DNA of 64,000 nucleotides from Verpa conica (Eukaryota; Ascomycota; Pezizomycetes; Pezizales; Morchellaceae): assembly GCA_033030425.1 (NCBI GenBank), contig JAUFSD010000019.1, positions 186,001 to 250,000 on the forward strand. Direction: 5' to 3'. The translations under genes were made by a program, and so were the position numbers. Positions 34,301 through 46,161 of the stretch are shown piece after piece (positions within the stretch are counted from its first letter, which is position 1; each line of letters begins with the position of its first letter). Under the pieces are notes generated by a model. The model ran no database searches. It was not told where the DNA came from and was given only the letters and a program-made list of their open reading frames with translations.

Positions 34301-37300
34301 CACACAATGCTTTCTTGTGAGTAATGAGCCCTGCAATACTACTCTTGAGCACCGTTATCTTAGCATCGAAAACATTCCTCCTATTTCTCAAATGCGTGCC
34401 CGTTGCCCATCCTCGCATTGATTCCAACCTTTTCAGGTAGTAAGACAGCTCTCGCGAGAACAGATTATTCAAATATTCGAGAACAGTAGTGGCGACAGTA
34501 GGTCTGTTGAGTTGGTATGTATGTTTCAAGATGGCTAGAATATCCTCGAATGACTCATGCTTTAATATTCTGTCTATAGACATGAAGAGTAATTAGCTTC
34601 AAAGTTTCCATTAGGGTATGACCTTTTGAACTAACCTTTCATATCATCGAGAGAAGCATTTGGGTATGTGCCATCTTCTATATCGGTGTTCTCAAGTCCG
34701 GGCTCTTCCTCTTCCTTAACGCCCGTCTCGTCACTCTCCTCTTCATCGTTGATCTCTTCAAAATCAGACGACTCGTGCATACTTCGACTACAGTCAACGC
34801 AAAACATAATAAGCTCGTCAGGAACCCCTTCATTCCGCTTTTGAGCTCCCCCGAATGAGTCAAACACCCAGGTACCGTCCTCGGTACGCTGCTGAAGTAT
34901 TGGGGCGATGATTTGTGTGATGATCGCTACGTCAATAGTCTCTTCACCTCCCTTCGTCGGACGGAAAATTGCAATGCTATCATCAAGATTAGTACGGTGT
35001 AATAGATACGCAAGATTTCAATGAATCCCCAATTTCCAACCCGGGAGTACTTACTCTTGCCCAGGCGCTGAACATGGCGTTCTCCCGGTGTAAACAGCAA
35101 GAAGACCATCTCGGTCTATAGTTAAGGTTGGTGCGGTTGATGAGGGAAGTGAGACTGGAGGAACGACAGCGAAATTATGACGCTCACAAATAGTTGCAAG
35201 ATGGCTGAGACTTGCGAAAGCCTGTGCCCCGATAAGCTCTTCATCTGCTGTTTCGTTAAACTGGGTGAGAGAGCTGAGAGAGTCTGAGTCAAAGATCGTG
35301 ATTTCCGGAAAAATTCCGCCGCACAAAAGCGCTATTCTCTTGGTCCTCTGATCTAGTACTGCTGCTTCGAGGGGTTCTTCGCCATTACACCAACTGAGTA
35401 TTCCGCCACTTCGATACGCATTATAGTAGCCCTCCTCGACCAGCCCAAAAGAAGTCAGAACAGGAATCTCCACCGCCTCTAATGTCTCGAAGTTCTTCAA
35501 ATCTACTGTTTTCAATGACCAGAGGTATGGAAATGAGTTTTGGTCAGGGTCTTCTAGCTGTGCAGCTCTATCAAGAAGAAATCCAAATAAAAGACGTGAA
35601 CCCTCCAAGACCCTGCCCTCATCGGATTGAATAAGCTCAATAGGAACTATTTCTTTCACTACTTGGTAGAAAGCTTGAATCAAAGCTGCAGACTCAGAGG
35701 GTCTCAATGATTTCGCGTTCATAAGAGTATGAATTGCTCGGAGTGCTGGAGGGAAGCGAGTGAAAAGCAACACTAAGCGCAGAATAGCATTTTGAGATGA
35801 TTGGTTCATCTTCCTCGTGCTGATACAATCGGTGAAAAGCCTCAGAGAAGAGAGAAATGCCGCCATCGCACGGTCTGACTGGGTTATAGGGTGTTTCTAT
35901 AAAAAATATCTTAGCGGATGATGGGGATCGTGAGGAATTTATGACAAACCCAAAAATCAGCCATTCCGAATATCGCATCCTGGCCAGTACCTCTTTGAGG
36001 ATCACCCTTGGAGGCTATTCTCTCAACGACATAGATATTCAAGACCCCATTGACTGTACATTCATCTAATCCAACCTGATCAACCGTAAGATCTAGGTTT
36101 GCTGTTTCAATAGGAGCCTCTGATGTATGAAGGTCGAGAATTCTGTCCTGTCCAGTGGAACTTGCTTCCACCCTGGGAGCTGGAACCTCAGGATTTGTGT
36201 CGTACATATGTCTTCTTAGGGAGCACAGAGAAATTACCGGGAGCTTGAGGTAGGTGGATCTATTACCTATCAGGAAATCCTACTTTCAAATAAAGTTAAG
36301 TTTAGGCTTACCTTGAAGGGTGTTGCATTTCGCCTATAAACACAATGGCTTTTTTCTCCTCTATATCATTTCCAAATCTTCTCCGGAGATTTTCTAGTAC
36401 AGAGCCTCCATTAGGATGATCTGTATTGACCCATTCCACATTGTTTCTTCCGTGAACAACGATAAACCTGGAAAGCATTTCATGATTCGAGGGCGGTACT
36501 ATCATATATTTAGCTCATGTCCTATTGAATCTCATGAAACAAACGATTTTTCAGGCTTGACTAACAGGAGAGACAGCTTGAGGGACAATTCCAGGTCCCC
36601 CCTGATTCCAAACACTGGCTGTGAAACCAATGGTTGCAAGAAGTATCAGTACGGACGAAAACCTTTGCACCGCAGGGTGATGCACATTCGCTTTCGTATT
36701 CCGTTCTAATTTCTCCACCTTTATGATCAGAGAAAGGATTATGACATATCGCACAAGGCGTCGAAACTGGGAGACTATTTGATTCTGATCGATAAAGACA
36801 GCTGGTAGAACTGGTACAGCCCTCGCAATCCATTTTCTCCCATAGTCCGCGTTGGTGTATCTGACGTGCAAAGGCGCAGTTGCATTCATTCTTGTCTTGG
36901 GATTGAACTAGATCGCTGATTGATAGCCCAAGAAATTCGATTATCCGAGACTTAATCTCGCGGAGTGTCATCTGGCCGCTGATAATAGTTCCGTTCCCTA
37001 GGAGTGGGATAGAGTTCATTTCTCTAAAAGATTTCGCTAAGAGGGGGGTAATGACGCGAATCTTAAATCCTCTATGGCCGGAAATTTCACTCCCAGATAC
37101 CTTAAATAGACCAATATTAGTAGCTATCAAATATAAGATATGATTATGGACTCACAACTATAATTCTCTCGGCACTACTCGAAAGCGCTGAGTCTTGAAA
37201 GATGACAAAAATATGTTCCGATCGAGAGTCAAGGACAACATCACTGAGTGTGTCGTCGAAATCAAGAATGGGACCATCAGCTTGCCCAAGTCGGAGAGAA

Positions 37301-37455
37301 AATTCTCTCTCATTGAAGAGGGACCCATGCCTTGCGGCACGTCTCTTAATATCATCGGCAAACGTCGATATAGCGGATGCTGGTGAGAATGGTATCAGAA
37401 GCAGGAGTGAATCTCCTGTCTCCGGATGTCGGATCGAAACCGTATATCGCTCCAT
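31314..37455 (-). CDS. Multidomain ubiquitin-pathway protein: RING-H2, VWA, U-box and E2 (UBC)
   Basis: Nineteen exons: 37156..37455, 36566..37100, 36312..36498, 35950..36214, 35055..35896, 34636..34976, 34164..34573, 34065..34101, 33078..34012, 32950..33022, 32652..32902, 32512..32585, 32317..32454, 32235..32262, 32006..32185, 31862..31951, 31648..31801, 31507..31591, 31314..31455; 1688 aa, frame kept throughout. Residues 1-160 look like one or two ubiquitin-like beta-grasp folds. A RING-H2 finger follows: CAIC at 216-219, CNHWFHSQC at 255-263, CPSSC at 272-276. The VWA MIDAS residues are D771-C-S-R-S775, T1343 and D1375. A U-box lies at about 961-1035 (EYICPIGRELFE, DPVTASDGFTYERASIQRWF). 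The C-terminal E2 has LLSEMRNILANP, HPN 1598-1600, and GRIC with Cys1608. One chain thus has an E2 active site and two E3-type domains, suggesting autonomous ubiquitin transfer to VWA-bound targets. The weakest junction is exon 11 to 12 (GTGGTT donor). Confidence 0.85.
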
Positions 37456-39152
37456 TGGGAACTCCTCGTCTAGGTCCCCCCCACTTTTCGTTTCTATTTT
37501 CTTGAAAGGTCAGAAACTATGGTTTAGAAAAGGTGAAACGCGAAAACAGTGGTTTTATTGGTATCTTCTCTGAATGATCACAATAAATATTGGAGATTGA
37601 GGGGTTGCCTAACTTAGGAGAGACTACTATTTATCTTAAATGGGTTGCCTGATATGATAGTCCGAGGCTGAAGAATGCCTGGCTCAACCCAAGACAACTA
37701 CCTCTTTCACCATCGGAAGGATAGCTGCACATCTCATTGATAGTACACGCATGCTGTCTAACATCCTCGCATATTGCTATTCTTGCGCCAATTGAAGTTT
37801 GCTCAGGCCGCACTACTTCATCTACTCGTACCACTATGGTCCCAACCTACTACGTGCTAGACCCCGTGGAACGAAAGTGCAAATCTAGCCTTGTGGTGTT
37901 CAGGCTTCTTTGCGCTATGTTCTTCCAGACCACAGGTAAAATATGATATAGGCGGAATTGAACCGATGCAGGTATTATCGCTGGTTCTTTTTACAAAGAG
38001 TAGAAGGTGATGTGCATGAATGTAACCCTAACCCTAGAATTAACAAAGACAGAGATCGAAGAATAGCTGAAAACCACGGGGCCCTACTCCAAAATGCCGA
38101 TGAAATTTCTTTTAGTATGTTTTCCACCCCTAAAAATCTTTGTGGGCTCGTGACTCAACGGCTTACGGCACTGAACGTACTTAGAAACAAAGATCAAAAA
38201 TAGCCGACACTGTAGGCTTGATGCGTCGTTCACAGATGATTGATAACGACAGGACGTTGATCGACTAGTCAACGTGATGATGATATTGATCAGTGTCCTC
38301 CTTGGTCTAAAACTATATATGAATATGATGACACCTAACCTTATCACTAGCCCTGTTTCTAGTGCCTGTGCCACAACACTCCTACACCGTAATGGTCGCG
38401 ATAGCGAGAGTTCTCCAGAATTAACTCAACACTAAAAAAACACATTACATAGACTATAGAAGCCAGCTAAGTACTGTAGGTATTCTGGGAGTATTCCTGA
38501 CGAACTCACCGAATATTGTGGCCTATGACATTCCTATCAGGTAACCTACACAATCACTAGGCGATACGTTACGACCGTGATCTACTCTTCCAGTAATTCA
38601 ATCAACTCGCTTTCGGTCATTCAATGAGGTAGAGACTGCCTTGATATGCCTCGTTGAATAGAGCGACAACCTTGAAGCAGTAGGGTTTTGACGCAGCTTC
38701 TTCGAGACATGCACGTACATTGCTCCTCTAGCAGCCTATCAAATTACAGATTGATACACTATACTAATTATAGTATCATACAGAATATTACTATAGTAGA
38801 GGTTACTAATCCCTAATATTTTTAACGCAACGCGCAGGAAACTCAACAGAAAGGTGTTGGATCCCTACGAAAATAAGAAAGAAACAAACAGATCACAGGA
38901 AGAAGATTAAGTAATATGACATTCTATTAACACGATAATTTAGTGGAAGCCGTTAGCTGTCTTGAGAGTTCCAAGAACTTATTAGAAGCGATATATTCAC
39001 TTAAACCTAAAATCTTTACCATAATCCGCACCACAACTGTGATGGGTAATTTCCCCTAGTAAACCCTCCCCTATCATTAAATTACTAAATACATGTCGCT
39101 ACGTGATTATTAAAGACCCAGAAAATATATCCTAATAGTAAAAAATTTCGTC
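37456..39152. other. Intergenic with telomere-like motif
   Basis: 5' flank of the E2/E3 gene and 3' flank of the first SDR. AACCCTAACCCTAG lies near 38023-38036. No gene recognised. Confidence 0.55.
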
Positions 39153-40149
39153 TCAAATAAGAGTATACCCACCGTCTACAATAAAAGCAGTACCTGTTAC
39201 AAAGCTTGCCATAGGACTACTTAAGAACAACACCACATCTGCAACCTCTTCTGGCTCGCCAAGTCTCTTCTGAATAGCTCCTTGGGTTGCCATCTCCCTA
39301 AAAGTAGGTTGAAAATGATCCAATAAGGTTGTTTCTACAACACCAGGGCAAACCGCATTTACTCTAATACCATCCGCTGCGTGATCGACAGCTACAGAGA
39401 CGGGAATCATTAGCATCTATCTCTACCAAACAGAGGGTTTTTATAATCAGGAAGACGTACCGGCATTCCTGGTCAGTCCAATTGCTGCGTGCTTCCCGGT
39501 CGAGTACGCAGTACAGCCTGGAACGGCGACAAAACCACCCGCAGAAGCCATATTGACGATGGATCCTCGAAAACCTGGTCTATTTCCCCAAGCTACTAGC
39601 TCTTGCTTTCTCATTGCTTTGAGCTCCTCGCGCTGGCAAAAGAACAAACCATAAATGTTGACGTCATTTGTGGTGTTCCAATCCTCAGTAGTCATGTCTG
39701 CACTCGCTGTACCCGATCTCCCTTCTGGTTTCTATAGTGAGGCAGTCGCTGTCGGTAACGGAACTTTATTTCTCACGACAATATTATAGAAGTACTCACC
39801 CCAGCGATATTAGATGCATAGTCGATCCTACCGAACGCTTTGACTGTTCTTTCTACCATGTTCCTTACTGATTCCTCATTCCTTACATCTGTGTCGATAG
39901 AAACAACGTCGAAGTTCTTATTTGTCGCGACCTTCCGTGCCTCTGCTGCAACTTCTTTGAGTTGCTTCGTCTTGACATCTGCAATTGCAATACCGGATAC
40001 ACCAGCTCTAGCATATGCCAGAGCAGTAGCCCTCCCAATTCCTTGTGCTACACCAATACAATCAGGTTAACACAGCTCACAAATAAAAATAGAATGACTG
40101 GGTTCTTACCTGCACCAGTAATAAGAGCATTTCCTGTGAGTCTCAACAT
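39153..40149 (-). CDS. Short-chain dehydrogenase/reductase (SDR), copy 1
   Basis: Four exons: 40110..40149, 39800..40047, 39461..39731, 39153..39391; 265 aa. This is a classical SDR with Rossmann TGAAQGIG at residues 11-18, IADVK after beta-2 (an acidic residue favouring NAD(H)), SNIAG in place of NNAG, catalytic Ser159 in NMASAGG, and Tyr172-x3-Lys176 in YSTGK. The C-terminus has [30 protein letters not shown] and [12 protein letters not shown]. It oxidises or reduces a hydroxyl/carbonyl group; the substrate is not predictable. Exon 1 is only 40 nt and ends just inside the glycine motif. The second SDR upstream has introns at equivalent first and third positions, so the two share an ancestor. 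Confidence 0.9.
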
Positions 40150-43100
40150 ATTGAAGTTTGTAATCGAGTTCTAATATGAAATAACGCTTTCGAAAGTTGT
40201 TGCGCAGGCAGCTGTCTTTGTACTTGCAACAGGAAGTACCTTCACCAGCAGATATATACTTTACTCTGAGGGACACGGCCCCCTAAAACCCCCCACTATA
40301 GGATCTCATATTCAGGTTCTTTATACCTATTAGGATATATCGATCTCAAGCCACTATCTGTGCCTTCACCAATCAGCCGGGCTAACAGCCGTAGTGCAAG
40401 GAGTTGTCGCGCCGCGTACTACCCTTCAGCTTATCACTCAAACAACCAGACAGCTCTAACTATTCCCGTAAGCTCGACTAAGGTCTCGTTACACAGTCCC
40501 AGCAGTGGATAAGCGAGACAGTACCATGCTTGGCGCCGAGTGATGTTCTATGAGTTGTATGATGCCTGCACAGAAGCCCCACTTCAGCCTAGAATATCTA
40601 TCCCCCATGTGACAAAACCCCACAAATTCATTGACAACTACGAATAGGCATAGTTTAATAATCCCGGACACACGTCCTTACCCAATATCGATCAAAAACC
40701 CCTAAAACAACCCCGATAGATCTCACCCCTACCGACAGAGTGAGCTTACCTTCTAGAAACGTACCCACTTTAACCATCAAATTCTCAATGCACACACACA
40801 CACACACACACGCTTACTCACAGTAATATATAAAACTTTGTCGCTGATAAAGCCCTAGATGGATTTAGTTATACGAAGCTAGCCGTGCTCAGATACTACG
40901 ATTCTAAAGTGCCGATGTCTTACTGTCTATACAAGCCAACCCCCAACTAGCTTCGGAGCTGACCCGACTCAATCCACAAACACTAGACAGTGACGAATCC
41001 TGCTGACCACACCAGCTGATGTCTCAAACAAAAAAGCTAGTCGTTCATTAAGATAGCGCGATCCAGAACCTTCTTTTTAAAAAAACTAGATCAAAATCAG
41101 CTAATAGGTACACTGTCTTGTAAGTTGTAATTCGGAGAATCATTGTCGCAGTCCAGGGACCGTCGACACCACCGTAGCCGATAATTATTATGAAAGATTT
41201 ACGGATGAAGGCGAGACCAGCGTCGCGGTGGATAAGACTATACTATGATAGTGGAATAGCAGGTCCTGCATATGATTAGATCCATAAGGAAACTCCTTCC
41301 CCCCCCCAGACTCCAAAGCTTGTTCTCCGAAGGATTGGAAGTAATGATTTAGGAGAAAATCAAATAGTAAATTTCTTGTTTGCTTTTTTCTCAGCTTTCG
41401 AGATAGCCTATGGGCGATTATCTAACTAATCGCCCTGGTTTTGGATACCCTTCTTCATATGTAACGTCACTAACGCACTCGGCGGGGTTATTAGTCTGTC
41501 AGGGTAGTATGCCGCATAGCAACACAGCAAAATGAACATACTACCAGCTATAACACCCACCTCTGATATTCAAATAGCTTGATTTTATTTGGTATTTGGT
41601 ATTTGGTATAACTTATTCTTTAGATTGCTCCTCTTTTTTTTTGGCAGGTGGATCTGACCTATAGTTACTGAGAAGCTCTCCTCTAATCACATAGATGTTT
41701 TGTATGGAGAACTTAGAAAGCACCATAACACAGCGAACTATGGAGCGATTTTGCTATAGGGTCTATAATCCTTAGTAGTCCTTCTAAAGAAACATTCCTA
41801 GCTGATTATTTATCTCTATATTGTTATAGTTCTATAGCTACTAGCTAAGCTTGATGTTTTACTATGTTTTTATGCGACACACTACCCCGACTGACCCACA
41901 ACCCTGTCGAATACGTTATAGGTTACTCGCATGGGGCACATTTATGATCTAGCCTATCTATGTAGGGTCGTTCCCGATTAATAATCCCTACTCCTCTCCA
42001 ACAACTACACAAGCGATTAGGATATATACGGCGACCAAAACCGACCCCTTGGTTTTATTTCTCGGGGATCGACGCCTCTGTGTGGCAAACATAATATCCT
42101 ATCTATGGATTTCCTTTTGCAGCAAGTCAAGATAGAAAAAGAAAACTGAAATAGTCTGGGAACAGCTTAAAGAATCACATGAACCCTCTAGTTCTGCTAG
42201 TTGGACGCTTGGCCAGATAAGTGATTACCGCTTTTAGTAGATCAGGTGCAACAATAGTCACCCTCAACTACCCCCCTTCAATCCAGTTAAACACGAATTT
42301 GTATTCATATCCAGGGCCAGGACTTCAAGTTCTGGCTTAATCGTACAGAGACCCCCCGGCTATGAACTGAGAGCTTTTAATAATAAAAAATCTAGTCTAT
42401 AAAGATTAGGACTTATTAGTTACAAAGAGTGTAACGATCGACCGCAAATCTAGCATCTAATACCTGATCACTCTCCTTTCTACTTCCGTAAATAACACGT
42501 ACTTAGCGTCTCAGACCCTGATTAATATCTTACTCCAAACCCGAAGAACAACGAATACATAAACGTAACTCTTTATATATAATATCGAGCCGGCCCTTTT
42601 AGCCACAACTCCAGATACTATCTTTTTACACTTACATTCTAACCAAGGTAGCGACTCAGCCCAAGCCTAGGGGAGTAAGGATACTCTCTCTATATACTAT
42701 ATAATACAACGAGAAGATTCTGCCCTAGGTCATAGTTTTTACTGCATACCAGATTTTGTACCCAGAACAATAAAATCAGTTGAATAAAAAAAAAAGAGAA
42801 GACTCTGCCCATGTAATAAGTTCCCATGATAACGCAATTGGATTCTAGAGATTAGTAATACTACCTGGTTATTAAAGATACTATCCTAGATAGACATAGT
42901 ACGTACAGATATATGTGCATTTATATAGTTAGATAGCCACAATAGCGGAAAGAGGGGTGTTTTCACTACCACACTGGTGAGAATTACGGTTTTAAGCTGG
43001 AGGTGCTACCGAGTTGGTCAAAAAGTCCTGTAACACAGCCGACTTAATCTAGCATTCTCCAGAATACCGTACCAATGCCATATCAAAAACACCCCACTTT

Positions 43101-43908
43101 CCTTTACTATACCCAATGCGGAATCCTAGGATTTCAAAAGATATGATAACCTTGCCCCTAGACGTTCAACTACACCACACACATATAACTATCTACTCTA
43201 TAATTACTTTAATATCTATTAAATATGTACCTTGTCGAGTGATATCTGATGATTTTAAAGCTCCAATAAACTAAATTTAGATAGCTCATCGACATAATTA
43301 AGAGGTTTGTAGATTATATGCCCGATTATTAACAAACAGAAGTACATATAGTACCCAAATTTAAGCAAGTCCATTATATTATAAACGCAAACCACCTAGA
43401 GCGGTAACTAAAGTAGTTGAGCTCGAGAAATAGCGATACATAAGGAATCTTTCACCTTATTTCACAATTATTAGAAGCATTTTTTTCCCTATAACTATTC
43501 CCTTTACCAAACCTAACTGAATCTACATTTATTGAATAGTTGCATATTTATAGGGTTAGGGTTGGGTTGGGATAAATTAACTATCTTAAGTATATTGAAT
43601 TACTCCCAATTAGACCAAGATTGGACGCTTGCAATACGAAAGAACGAATCAAATCCAAAATTCAAGCTTCTTAGCAGCAAAAATTAGCAACAGCCGTAAC
43701 CCCGCATATACATGCATGTACCCCGCAGGTTACGCCTCCCGGGGATAAAGTGGCAATCAGAAAGTCTGGCATACATAAAGTACGGGGAGGGGGAGGTAGT
43801 GGCAAGATAAGAATATACATAGGCCACATGTATTGATAAGTGGATACGGCATATAGATTTGACCACGCGCACTTAATTTTTTTCTTTTTCTTTTTTGTAA
43901 CTACACAT
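40150..43908. other. Long AT-rich gene-free stretch between the SDR genes
   Basis: 3.8 kb with stops in all frames. It holds a CA microsatellite (40791-40811), a few short homopolymers and a TTAGGGTTAGGGTT-like motif near 43554. I recognise no gene, RNA gene or transposon ends. Confidence 0.6.
40791..40811. repeat. CA dinucleotide microsatellite
   Basis: About ten CA units upstream of SDR copy 1. Confidence 0.95.
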
Positions 43909-44924
43909 CTACAATGCAGTATAACCACCATCAACTGCCCAATCAACAGCAGTAACGAAACGTGCCTTCTCTGAACTCAGGAATGCAATCACCTCCCCGA
44001 CTTCCTCCGGCTTGCCTACCCGTCCCAGCGCTGTTCGTTCCATACGCTTCTTTACCCGTTCGGTAACTTCGTTGTTGCCAATGTTGGAAGCCGTCTCGAT
44101 GAAAGCAGGACAAACTGCATTAACCCGAATTCCGTCTGAACCATGTTCAAAGGCTAAAATATTATATCCCCCCGTTAGCCGTATCCCCTCCCCTCATGGG
44201 CGGTGTGTATGTACCTGCAGACTTTGTGAGCCCGATCACGGCGTGTTTTGATGGTACGTATGCAGAAGCATACGGAGCAAGTGCTCGAAGCCCCCCAATG
44301 GAAGATATGTTGACGATAGAAAACCCCGCAGAGCCACCAGCTTCTTTTGTCTTTAGCATAGCGCTAATCTCAGCCCGTTGTGAGAAAAACACTCCGCGGG
44401 CATTTATATTCATCGTACGTTCCCATTCCTGTGTTGAAAGGTTGCCGAGATTCGTCTCGTGGTGCTGAGGTATTCCACCAACCTATAAAAAAAAAATTAT
44501 TAGTGAACCTCTCGCCCTCCCCCCCCTCGGAGAATACCGCCTATAGAAGTACCCTTTCATTACCTTATTCGTGAAACTGACTCCAGCAGAATTGACAGCA
44601 TAATGCAATCCCCCAAATTCGGTCAGAGCTTGTTTTACCATCTGATCGACACTGTTCTCATCGACAACATCAACGTGAATTGCAATCGCTTTGTATTTGG
44701 GATTTGTGGCATGTTTTTTGGACTCTTCTGCTGCTTTCTGCGCAGTCTCTATGTTAATGTCTGCGAACGCGACGCCCGCGGCGCCCTCCCGAGCGAATAT
44801 GTTTCCCGTGGCACTCCCAATTCCGCCTCCTGTTTGATAAATAAGTATAACACTAAAAAAAATAAAGGCTTCAAACGGGTATAGAACCTCCGCCAGTGAT
44901 TAAGGCATATCCTGAAAGTGACAT
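43909..44924 (-). CDS. Short-chain dehydrogenase/reductase (SDR), copy 2
   Basis: Four exons: 44888..44924, 44564..44829, 44215..44482, 43909..44153; 271 aa. Landmarks are TGGGGGIG at the cofactor loop, AFADIN after beta-2, IHVDVVDENSV, NSAGVSF (NNAG-like), NISSIGG with the catalytic Ser, and Tyr176-x3-Lys180 in YVPSK. The C-terminus has [31 protein letters not shown] and VDWAVDGGYTAL. It is a classical SDR oxidoreductase, probably cytosolic and NAD(P)-dependent, with unknown substrate. Introns 1 and 3 fall at the same family positions as in SDR copy 1, but sequence identity looks moderate, so the duplication is old. The first donor, GTTCTA, is non-consensus, but only this junction keeps the glycine motif. 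Confidence 0.9.
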
Positions 44925-46028
44925 GTTGACAAGTGAACTTCAAGCTGTGTGTAGTATAAACTTTAGCGTTGTGGGGTGAGAACGACGACACTTGTTTCGA
45001 AACACGAGAGGGAGATACGAATTATACTCTATTATATAATAAAGGCTCCATAAAGTGAAGAGAAATTTAATTCCCTGTGGAAATATCTTGAAATTCTTTT
45101 CTGCAGAAAATTCGACTCCAGAAGTTGATATGATGGTAAAACAAAATTAAAACTGCAATTGAAGAGCTGCATCGCAGCGTAACACAGACTAGGAAGGGAA
45201 GCATTAATTATATCACATATACCGCTTAAAGGTAAATCATGTACGCTCTTGGTATATCTTATAATTCAATGAGGTTCCAACACGTGTGGCGGGGTAGATT
45301 TACTCCCGAGATCTAACGTCGTAAAAGTCATAAGCTGATCATTTCCAAGATTTTAGGCGAAACACCACAGTATAGGGGGGTCAAGTCATGCATTGTTGCA
45401 ATTATATCCTACACACTAAGGCTGGGGGGTTGAAATCTATTAGTTTACCACACTCTTGAGGCCAATTAAAAGCAATGTATAGATCCACATACCTTGTAGT
45501 AGTCTCATTCCCATCGCCATGGTTGCTTTTTGTTGTGCAGCACAGTAACCTTGTAGATACTCTTTATTCATCTATGACTATGTGGGGTTGATTCCACAAC
45601 CGAATGGCCACATACCAAAGATATCAGCCGGTGCGGACTTTTGACCGTCAAACTCAGATTGTAAGCCCTGAATCGCATGACTCTGGGAGGAGTGGAGTTT
45701 TATTCTCACCGGGACTAGCGAGAGGGGGGAGGGGGGGCTTCATGGGTATAATGCGATTGTCAACCCAACTGAAATGACCGTTCATCGCCATTGCCACTCA
45801 AGGGTCCGTGCGCGATATGGCATCGCGAATCCCCCAGATAGATGGCAGAAACTTGTTTTCCCATACTCCACCATACCCCTGAGAAATTTGTTGCTGCAGC
45901 CATGACACTTGGAAAGTAGGTCCGCGGCTTGGATCTGAGATGGTGCTTTTTTGCCAAGAAGGTCACTACCTACACGGGTCATGACTTTTTTTTCATGATA
46001 TACTTGTTGCATTGTGCGTAGTACCCAT

Positions 46029-46161
46029 GGCAGGCAATAAGTACCCGGGAAGTGCAGGTGAGTATTCTCACCAATAGACAGGTACACTTTTCATAGAAAG
46101 GCCTTCGTATCTAGTAGATATTCCCTATCAGAGACTTGCATTTCCGGGTACTTATTGCCTG
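46029..46161. repeat. Short inverted repeat pair
   Basis: CAGGCAATAAGTACCCGG near 46030-46047 is repeated as its reverse complement near 46143-46160, about 95 bp apart. No clear target duplication flanks it. It may be a small foldback element. Confidence 0.75.
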
